Origin: JBFXEO01 sp050180015 | GTDB taxonomy: Bacteria > Bacteroidota > Bacteroidia > Bacteroidales > Tenuifilaceae | DNA: 8,157 bases | Reading direction: 5' to 3' | Assembly (NCBI GenBank): GCA_050180015.1 | Contig: JBFXEO010000135.1 | Location: 1-8,157, forward strand | Shown: positions 1 to 4,968 of the stretch, piece by piece | Layout: every line of letters begins with the position of its first letter | Numbering within the stretch: the first letter of the stretch is position 1 | The notes under the pieces: model-generated | What the model was told of the DNA's origin: nothing | Seen by the model: the letters and a program-made list of their open reading frames with translations, nothing else | Database searches by the model: none | Program-made: the position numbers and the translations under genes

Positions 1-193
1 CCGTACCACAAAAAAATATACGTAATTTTTCACCCCGAAGGCTAGTACGCTGATTTGCAGGGAGAAATTTTTCTGCTTTTTCATTACCCATTATCAAAAA
101 GCCCTCCCTGCTGCTGAAGCCTAGACGAAACAAAAATCAGATATAGCGAGTTCAACGGAATTAATCTAAACCCCCAAAACTATTTAATTTTCA
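1..193. other. Left flank, no confident gene
   Basis: No confident gene is visible here. On the minus strand two overlapping frames stay open to the window edge. One starts at an ATG at 84 (reading MKKQKNFSLQISVLAFGVKN and on), the other at an ATG at 91 (MGNEKAEKFLPANQ and on). Either could be the first 28-30 codons of a gene continuing to the left. The 84 frame starts with lysines followed by a mixed hydrophobic stretch, but fewer than 30 codons are too few to decide. An 8-bp inverted repeat (57-64 with 104-111) surrounds this possible start and may be chance. The stretch from 112 to 193 shows nothing I recognise. Confidence 0.25.
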
Positions 194-239
194 AACTATT
201 TTATTGAATTAGGCATTTTGCCAATACAATAAAATAGTT
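194..239 (+). repeat. Stem-loop at the left IS end, upstream of the transposase
   Basis: AACTATTTTATTG at 194-206 pairs perfectly over 13 bp with CAATAAAATAGTT at 227-239. The 20-base loop carries a small inner stem, GGCA (212-215) with TGCC (219-222). The structure straddles the left inverted repeat and ends 25 bases before the transposase ATG. Hairpins at IS ends can block incoming transcription or translation from outside promoters; that role here is inference. The left arm extends about nine bases outside the repeat-defined IS end, so the true IS boundary may lie further left. Confidence 0.55.
203..218 (+). repeat. Left terminal inverted repeat of the IS
   Basis: ATTGAATTAGGCATTT is the exact reverse complement of 1121-1136. 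The similarity stops abruptly outward: the flank here is TTTT, while the reverse-complemented right flank is AATA. This supports 203 as the approximate outer end. The repeat also sits inside a larger stem-loop (194-239). Confidence 0.75.
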
Positions 240-264
240 GATTTAGGGGAGAACAGTATTTGAA

Positions 265-1122
265 ATGGAGAACAAACTTAAAGGTCTTACGGTATTTGAG
301 TTTCAGCAACGCTTCCCCGATGAAAATGCGTGCGACGAATACCCCATAGAACTAAAATGGGGCAACGATTTTACCTGCCCCGACTGTGGCCACACCATCT
401 ATTGTAATGGGAAACGTCAATATGACCGTCAATGCAGCAGCTGCCACCGTATGTGTTCCTTTCCCCTACAAGCGGAACATTGTTCCACAAGTTGAAATTT
501 TCTGTTTTGAAAGTCTTTTATATTATTTATTATGTCAGTACCGACAGGGAAGGCATCAGCAGCGCCGAATTGATCCGGAAACTTGGTTTGAGGCAAAAGA
601 CCTGCCGGTCTTTTAAACAGAAAGTGATGAAAGCGATACAGAGCAGTGGCAAGCATAAAATAGTCGATGAAGCTGCTGTTGGAGGGCAGGAAGAAGGGGT
701 GAAAGGGAGGAAAAACGGGAAGAAGAAACTGGCCGTTTTTGCCATTGAAAGACAAGGGAACGGCACCGCATGTTAAAACAAAGCAGTTCACAAGAACTGG
801 GGCTTTTATGGGGCCGGTACTGGGATGCACATATACAAACCGACAAATGGAGGGGCTACCAACCCCTGAAAAAAGATTTTTGCAACCTTGAACAAATTGA
901 ATCGGGCAAGAAGGGGGCAACTTCCCAGGATTGCACCGTACGATAATGGGCTTCAAGGGATGGCTCAGGGGCATCCACCACCAAGTAGAGAACCTCCAAG
1001 CATACACCGACGAGTATTGTTATCGGTTCTATCGGAACTTTATGAAAGACGGCATACTTGGTAACCCCCTGTTAAGGATGGGCAAATCGCCGCCGTTTAA
1101 TTATAAGCTCGCTATTGATTAA
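265..1122 (+). pseudogene. IS1595-family transposase, broken by several frameshifts
   Basis: The gene starts at the ATG at 265, after an AGGGGAG stretch at 245-251. Segment 1 (about 265-455) carries the zinc ribbon with CPDC and CSSC pairs and the KRQYDRQC block. The frame then changes near the T3C4 tract at 460-466. Segment 2 (about 456-775) reads SGTLFHKLKFS, YIIYYVS, GLRQKTC and a DEAAVGGQEEG block that should contain the first catalytic Asp, then stops at 774-776. The stretch from 777 to about 830 is poorly matched and looks shortened. Segment 3 (about 830-915) resumes as HIQTDKWRGYQPLKK with the second Asp. A third change lies in the G5 run near 911-915: adding one G would restore KKGGNFPGLHRTIMGFKGWL. 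Segment 4 runs to the TAA at 1120-1122 and contains LQAYTDEYCYRF. No single frame encodes a complete enzyme, so it is almost certainly inactive. Family assignment rests on recalled motifs, not an alignment. Confidence 0.85.
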
Positions 1123-1136
1123 ATGCCTAATTCAAT
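1121..1136 (-). repeat. Right terminal inverted repeat of the IS
   Basis: AAATGCCTAATTCAAT is the reverse complement of 203-218 with no mismatch over 16 bases. It overlaps the last two bases of the transposase stop codon (TAA at 1120-1122). Confidence 0.75.
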
Positions 1137-1248
1137 TATTTTTTTAGCAAAAAGTCTCATGCTGCGCTAAAGTGCAGCGGTTTAAACTCCACATGGATGG
1201 GTGCGGACTGAAAGAGAATGCAACTGAACGCTTTGGGTTTTGGCCCAA

Positions 1249-1263
1249 TCCGCCTTTGGCGGA
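1249..1263. repeat. Compact GC-rich palindrome
   Basis: TCCGCC, a TTT loop, then GGCGGA form a perfect 6-bp stem. It directly abuts a second weaker hairpin on its left (TTGGG 1233-1237 with CCCAA 1244-1248). It stands out from the AT-rich surroundings. No U-tract follows on the plus strand, so it does not look like an intrinsic terminator. It could be a copy of a dispersed intergenic repeat, which only a genome-wide search would show. Confidence 0.45.
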
Positions 1264-1509
1264 CTAAAGTTTAAGATTGATACTAAATCACTATGGATTT
1301 TCAACCCATAGGTTTATTGGGTGAATGAAATTCATCAATGAAAACAAAAAGACAACGGAAAAATAAGAAACCCATACATATGAAGATTGAAATTTATATA
1401 AACTGAAAGTAACTGCAATGAAGTTGCAGGGTTTTAACCATTTTTTAAGATAATAAAACAAAATCAGCCAACCCCCTGAGTTATCCTAACTTTCTGTAAA
1501 TATCCCAAT

Positions 1510-1546
1510 AAAAAACTAAGCACCCGTATGATGATTTCAGGTGCTT
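1510..1546 (-). terminator. Terminator-like hairpin, best on the minus strand
   Basis: AAGCACC (1518-1524) and GGTGCTT (1540-1546) form a perfect 7-bp stem with a 15-base loop. On the minus strand the stem is followed by AG and then six Ts (complement of A6 at 1510-1515), the layout of a Rho-independent terminator. On the plus strand it is followed only by GCTTTT, so two-way function is possible but weaker in that direction. No minus-strand gene that would end here is visible between 1547 and 1817. It may be a relic of a lost gene, or may insulate the TetR promoter region. Confidence 0.5.
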
Positions 1547-1760
1547 GCTTTTAAGTCTCTCCATAAATAAGATTTAAAGATATGTAGAGATTTTGTTGAT
1601 CATGCTCAAATTGAGCTCACGCCATTCTATTTAAACACAACCGTTCGTATCGCAACTTTCAATTTTTAACACTTTTTGAGCATTCGAGAAACAACAAGGC
1701 TGCCTGTGTTATTTGATGTTAAAAAAATAAGCCGGGGGGTATAAGATTAATTTTTTGTAA

Positions 1761-1768
1761 TACATTTG
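1761..1768 (+). promoter_or_regulatory. Bacteroidota-type -7 promoter box for the TetR gene
   Basis: TACATTTG fits the TAnnTTTG consensus of the primary sigma factor in Bacteroidota exactly and lies 49 bases before the ATG at 1818. A clear -33 TTG-type element at the expected distance is not visible. Transcription would start around 1773-1777, inside the proposed operator, so a bound repressor would block initiation. Confidence 0.5.
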
Positions 1769-1771
1769 CAT

Positions 1772-1785
1772 ACCGATCGGTCGGT
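1772..1785 (+). promoter_or_regulatory. Putative TetR-family operator
   Basis: ACCGATCGGTCGGT is a near-palindrome: five outer bases on each side pair (ACCGA with TCGGT), with a CG centre and mismatches only at positions 6 and 9. Alternating ACCGA/TCGGT half-sites are typical of operators of TetR regulators that control RND efflux operons. It lies just downstream of the -7 box and 32 bases before the TetR start codon, which fits autorepression. A T8 run follows directly. No second copy is obvious in the 2415-2557 gap in front of the efflux genes. Confidence 0.6.
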
Positions 1786-1817
1786 TTTTTTTGCTTATAT
1801 ATCAAAATATATAAAAC

Positions 1818-2414
1818 ATGAAAAACACCAAAGAAGCAATAGTGCAAGTAGCTTACGATATGTTTCTATCGAATAACTACGAAGCGGTAACAGTAAACCA
1901 AATAATAAAGGCTGCGGGAATAACCAAGGGGGGACTATACCATTACTTCTCCAGTAAAGAAGAACTCTTTAAAACTGTTGTGGACAGGTATATCATGGAG
2001 AGTAAGATTGACATCCCGTTGGAAAATCTTAAGCTAATTGACATGGTAAACTATACCATAAAAAAAGTTAACCGGCACGTAGAGTGTATTGTTGCTTCAA
2101 AAAATTACCCGTTAAATGCGATACCAATTCAACACATCTCTTTAATTACAGAAGCATTGCGCTACTACCCCGATTACACTAACATGAAGATTGTTTTCTT
2201 CCAGAAAAGAGTAAAGGACTGGCAGCAGGTAATTGAAAATGCCATTCGTAACAACGAAATAAAGAATGATATTGATATAGAGGCCACTACGATGAACTTT
2301 TTACATGCCGAAGCAGGCATTGTGGCCAATATTATTTTAGGCAACTCTGTTGAATATGCTTTAAATATGTACAAAAGACAACTGAATGAAATGTATAAAT
2401 GTATTAAAATATAA
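1818..2414 (+). CDS. TetR/AcrR-family transcriptional repressor
   Basis: This 198-residue protein has the usual TetR length. The N-terminal part is a classic TetR DNA-binding domain: an amphipathic first helix (KEAIVQVAYDMFLSNNYEAV), then the helix-turn-helix at about residues 25-51, with the signature ITKGGLYHYFSSKEELF. Residues from about 55 to 198 are the helical ligand-binding and dimerisation part, which is divergent and gives no ligand. Family knowledge says such proteins are dimeric repressors released from DNA by small molecules, often the substrates of the neighbouring pump. It is divergently placed from nothing: it lies upstream of, and in the same direction as, the three efflux genes, 105 bases before the possible GTG start of the next gene. 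A near-palindromic operator overlaps its own promoter region at 1772-1785, suggesting autoregulation. If the promoter at 1761 also drives the efflux genes, it controls them as well; this is inferred. The ATG follows an AT-rich leader with no Shine-Dalgarno sequence. Confidence 0.9.
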   Translation: MKNTKEAIVQVAYDMFLSNNYEAVTVNQIIKAAGITKGGLYHYFSSKEELFKTVVDRYIMESKIDIPLENLKLIDMVNYTIKKVNRHVECIVASKNYPLNAIPIQHISLITEALRYYPDYTNMKIVFFQKRVKDWQQVIENAIRNNEIKNDIDIEATTMNFLHAEAGIVANIILGNSVEYALNMYKRQLNEMYKCIKI

Positions 2415-2519
2415 ATCGCCCAAACCGGGTAACCGAGAGACCAGCACATAAACCATTCCAGAACCTAAATAATTTGTAATCATCAACAGTAAAACCGTCA
2501 AATTTTAAATCTTACTCCA
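2415..2519 (+). other. Gap between the repressor and efflux genes
   Basis: This 105-base AT-rich gap contains no clear hairpin terminator, so transcription could run from the repressor gene into the efflux genes. An ATAATTTG at 2469-2476 loosely resembles the -7 box but lacks the initial TA. No copy of the ACCGA/TCGGT operator is visible. Confidence 0.35.
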
Positions 2520-2557
2520 GTGAAGAAAAAAATTTTTTATTTATCACAGTATTCTGG
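2520..2557 (+). other. Out-of-frame start and signal-peptide beginning of the outer-membrane factor
   Basis: A GTG at 2520 opens MKKK in frame 3, then continues out of frame and stops at TAA 2568-2570. In the frame of the downstream gene, the same DNA from 2531 reads NFLFITVFWLGPLIHEVYGQ, a typical hydrophobic secretion core with a cleavage region. The two meet at A7 (2526-2532) followed by T6 (2533-2538). One extra A or T would join them into a complete signal peptide, MKKK(N/I)FLFITVFWLG and on. In the gene's own frame, from the stop at 2477-2479 onward, there is no ATG, GTG or TTG before the TTG at 2558. The proposed intact gene would therefore start at 2520 and encode about 447 residues. 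Confidence 0.65.
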
Positions 2558-3862
2558 TTGGGTCCGTTAATACACGAGGTATATGGACAAACCGAACTTA
2601 AAAATCTTATTAACTATGCGTTGGAGCATAGCCGTGCTGTAAAAAAAGCCGACTTTCAGGTTGAAGAAGGAAATTTTATTCGGAAAGAAGCTGTAGGTTA
2701 TGGTTTGCCACAGATTGAAGGTTCTGCGTCGTACAGCAAAATGATGTTTGAAAAAATTGATATTGATTCATCCATTTACAAAATGGTATCCTCCGATTAT
2801 TATCCAATACTCGACCAGCTGGGTAGTATAGACAACTTCAACTCCGCGAGTGCAGGGGTGCAGGTAACCCAGCTCATTTACAGCCAAGCTTACTGGGTGG
2901 GATTAAGGACTGCAAAAAAGACGCAGGAGCTGTATTCAATCCTAAAAAACAAAAGCGAAGAAGATGTTATTGCCGAGGTAGCAAATGCTTACTACCAAAC
3001 AGGTTCGCTTATGCTCCAGAAAAAAACGCTGGATAAATCGATTCAGAATCTTAAGGAATTATCGAGGATTGCCGAGTTAAACTTTAAGAATGACCTTATC
3101 AAGGAAACCGAGGTTAGCCGCCTTAAAGTAACAATTACCAACCTTGAGGTTACCCATACCACCATTCAGAATGGAATACAGGTTCAACTCAGCTACCTAA
3201 AAGCATTGGCCGGTATGCCATTGGACTCCGTAATTCAAATTGATACGGCCTCGATAATACATAACCTTGACGCCAAACAAATGGGAAGGGAATTTACTGT
3301 TGAGAATGTACCATCATACCAGGCCCTTATAAAGCAATACGAGGTGTATGAAATGCAAACAAAACTTTCAAAGGCGGAGTATTTTCCCACGCTTGCTGCC
3401 TTTGGCCAGTTCAACTACTCATCGTACAGCACAAGCTCCAGCTTCGATACCTGGAACAATATGAATACTATCGGGCTAAACTTAACAGTACCCATTTTCA
3501 CATCGGGAGTAACCAATGCCAAGGTAAAGCAATCGCTACTTAAACAAAAGCAGCTAAACGAAGATATATTGCAGACCAAGGATTTTCTTAAGGTGGACTA
3601 CGATAACGCTTTTTCCGACTACCAAACATCGCAAAAGCTGTTGCTGGTACAAAGGGATAACCGGGAGCTAGCCCAACGGGTTTACAACCAAACATTGCAG
3701 CAGTACCAGGAAGGAATGGCATCGCTGGCCGACCTGCTGAACGTTAACTCCGATTTTTTAAGTGCGGATAACTCTTACAATCAACAAATTCTAAAGTGCA
3801 AAACCTCGGAAATTAAAATGCTAAAAGCATCAGGGAATCTTAAACTTATACTAAACAAATAG
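2558..3862 (+). CDS. TolC-type outer-membrane efflux protein (signal peptide disrupted)
   Basis: This is the outer-membrane factor of the tripartite pump, a trimeric channel through the outer membrane and periplasm. As it stands, the open frame gives 434 residues from a TTG. It matches the outer-membrane efflux protein family: an N-terminal helix (LKNLINYALEHSRAVKKADF), two repeated segments rich in long Gln/Lys/Leu helices (about residues 110-215 and 310-425), and paired aromatic/Ser-rich beta-strand blocks (for example FGQFNYSSYSTSSSFDTWNN near 285-305). The C-terminal repeat ends in QYQEGMASLADLLNVNSDFL, a typical family pattern. The TTG start falls in the middle of a signal peptide, leaving only GPLIHEVYGQ before the mature TELKN. 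This is unlikely to be the natural start: see the GTG at 2520 and the A7-T6 frame break. If the break is real, export would fail and the pump would need another TolC. The next gene follows 21 bases after the stop (counting from the ATG at 3884). Confidence 0.9.
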   Translation: MGPLIHEVYGQTELKNLINYALEHSRAVKKADFQVEEGNFIRKEAVGYGLPQIEGSASYSKMMFEKIDIDSSIYKMVSSDYYPILDQLGSIDNFNSASAGVQVTQLIYSQAYWVGLRTAKKTQELYSILKNKSEEDVIAEVANAYYQTGSLMLQKKTLDKSIQNLKELSRIAELNFKNDLIKETEVSRLKVTITNLEVTHTTIQNGIQVQLSYLKALAGMPLDSVIQIDTASIIHNLDAKQMGREFTVENVPSYQALIKQYEVYEMQTKLSKAEYFPTLAAFGQFNYSSYSTSSSFDTWNNMNTIGLNLTVPIFTSGVTNAKVKQSLLKQKQLNEDILQTKDFLKVDYDNAFSDYQTSQKLLLVQRDNRELAQRVYNQTLQQYQEGMASLADLLNVNSDFLSADNSYNQQILKCKTSEIKMLKASGNLKLILNK

Positions 3863-3883
3863 TAACGTTAATATTTAGTGGAT

Positions 3884-4948
3884 ATGAAAATCACAAAAAC
3901 ACGGATAATTGTACTCGTTGTAGTAGTTATTGCTTCGGCATTGGTTGTTTTACAGCTAAAAGGCAACAAGAAAGAGTTTCAGAATGAAATTGCCTACACC
4001 AAGCGCAAAGTAGAAAAAATACCAGTAGCCGTTGAAAAAGTAAACAAAAGTATTCTCTCCAAAAATGTTTTGGCCACGGGAACGCTGGAAGCCTCGGATG
4101 TTTTAACCGTAGTGTCAGAAACCCAGGGAAAAATCATCAAAATTTATAAGGAAGCAGGCGATAACGTTTCGACCGGAGATGTAATTGTGAAGGTGGACGA
4201 CGAAGTTATTGCGGCCAACGTGATGACCGCCGAGGCGAACTACGCCCAGTACGAAAAAGATGTTGAACGATTTACAAGGTTAGCAAAGGAAAATGCCATT
4301 GCGGTACGTGATTTGGAGCAAGCCCAAATTGGCCTAAAAAAAGCAAAGGCAGACCTGACTACGGCGCAAAAAGCCCTGAAAAACACCAGCATAACCGCTC
4401 CAATATCGGGCTACATCAATAGCGATAACGTTACATTGGGGCAATTCCTTGGAGGAGGATCGCCGGTATGCGAAATTGTAAACAACAGAAAGCTAAAACT
4501 CAACATCCAAATATCAGAGTATGAAGTTTACCGGATAGAAAAAGGCCAGAATGCAACTATCCGCCTTAGCGTATTTCCCGGAGAGGAGTTTCGAGGACGT
4601 GTTACCTCCATTGCCGAGAAAGCAAACGATGCCATGAAATTTAACGTCGAAATCACCCTAAATAATGAGGGTATTAGCCACTTAAGGAGCGGGCTCTACG
4701 CCGAGGCTGAACTCCCGGCAAAGAATACCGAACATATAATTATAGAGAAGCAAAGTATTATTGGCAGCATGGAAAACCCGGAGGTATTCGTGGCCCAAAA
4801 CGGAAAGGCTTTAAGGCGTACATTGGTTATAGGGCAAAGCAATGATAAGCAGGTTGAAGTGCTCAACGGATTATCTGAAGGCGATGAGATTGTAATAAGT
4901 GGCCAGCTAAACCTGAAGGATGGTGATGATATAATCATTATCAAATAA
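3884..4948 (+). CDS. RND efflux periplasmic adaptor (HlyD/AcrA family)
   Basis: This protein links the inner-membrane pump to the TolC-like channel. It has 354 residues from the ATG at 3884. A GTG at 3878 in the same frame would add two residues (MD), but the ATG places the basic MKITKTR directly before the membrane segment and is preferred. Residues 8-25 (IIVLVVVVIASALVVLQL) form a single N-terminal membrane anchor or uncleaved signal; there is no lipobox cysteine. Then come the first lipoyl half (about 67-108, VVSETQGKIIKIYKEAGDNV), an alpha-helical hairpin (about 110-160, NYAQYEKDVERF to LTTAQKALKN), the second lipoyl half (TAPISGYINS, 161-170), a beta-barrel (about 185-255) and a membrane-proximal domain to the end. 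Order and length are normal for the family. It sits between the outer-membrane factor and the pump, 20 bases before the pump start, so co-transcription is very likely. Confidence 0.93.
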   Translation: MKITKTRIIVLVVVVIASALVVLQLKGNKKEFQNEIAYTKRKVEKIPVAVEKVNKSILSKNVLATGTLEASDVLTVVSETQGKIIKIYKEAGDNVSTGDVIVKVDDEVIAANVMTAEANYAQYEKDVERFTRLAKENAIAVRDLEQAQIGLKKAKADLTTAQKALKNTSITAPISGYINSDNVTLGQFLGGGSPVCEIVNNRKLKLNIQISEYEVYRIEKGQNATIRLSVFPGEEFRGRVTSIAEKANDAMKFNVEITLNNEGISHLRSGLYAEAELPAKNTEHIIIEKQSIIGSMENPEVFVAQNGKALRRTLVIGQSNDKQVEVLNGLSEGDEIVISGQLNLKDGDDIIIIK

Positions 4949-4968
4949 CTCAAATAAAGAGAATTGTA

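Larger units (their letters stand above)
203..1136 (+). mobile_element. Degenerate IS1595/ISXO2-type insertion sequence
   Basis: The element is bounded by a perfect 16-bp inverted repeat, ATTGAATTAGGCATTT at 203-218 and its reverse complement at 1121-1136. Between them lies one transposase reading direction whose pieces match the IS1595 (ISXO2-like) family in order: N-terminal zinc ribbon, DDE-type core, C-terminal HRTIMGFKGWLRG block. A length of about 934 bp suits a simple member of this family. The transposase stop codon overlaps the right inverted repeat, a compact arrangement usual in insertion sequences. TATTTT occurs directly outside both ends (197-202 and 1137-1142) and may be a remnant of a target duplication, although the family typically makes 8 bp and the region is AT-rich. 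The element cannot make its own transposase, but its ends look intact. The exact outer boundary is inferred from the repeat and could be off by several bases. Confidence 0.8.
1137..1817. other. Gene-free spacer with several hairpins
   Basis: I find no convincing coding sequence in either direction. The left part holds a run of compact inverted repeats: 1161-1178 (GCTGC with GCAGC, extendable with one G-T pair), 1233-1248 (TTGGG with CCCAA), 1249-1263 (TCCGCC, three-base loop, GGCGGA), 1291-1311 (CTATGG with CCATAG) and 1413-1429 (CTGCAA with TTGCAG). GCGGACTGAAAG at 1203-1214 recurs as GCGGACTAAAG at 1259-1269. Further right are a terminator-like hairpin at 1518-1546 and a 13-base palindrome GCTCAAATTGAGC at 1604-1616. 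The last ~60 bases hold the promoter and operator of the TetR gene. The stretch may contain remains of older mobile elements or intergenic repeats, but I recognise none of them. Confidence 0.6.

Noticed and set aside
429..1007. A 192-codon open frame on the minus strand across the transposase
   Set aside because: It is opposite the transposase relic, whose family motifs read on the plus strand; its translation shows no recognisable domain and is rich in Phe/Pro/Ser runs as expected from an antisense shadow.
1602..1683. ATGCTCAAA (1602-1610) and TTTGAGCAT (1675-1683) as ends of a small mobile element
   Set aside because: The match is only nine bases, the enclosed 64 bases show no other structure, and no duplication flanks it; chance is sufficient in AT-rich DNA.
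1772..1792. ACCGA/TCGGT stem followed by T8 as an intrinsic terminator
   Set aside because: The stem is only five base pairs and lies right after the -7 box, where an operator explains it better; a weak attenuator role cannot be fully excluded.
2174..2449. A minus-strand frame overlapping the end of the TetR gene
   Set aside because: It lies mostly antisense to the TetR coding sequence and shows no domain or start context of its own.
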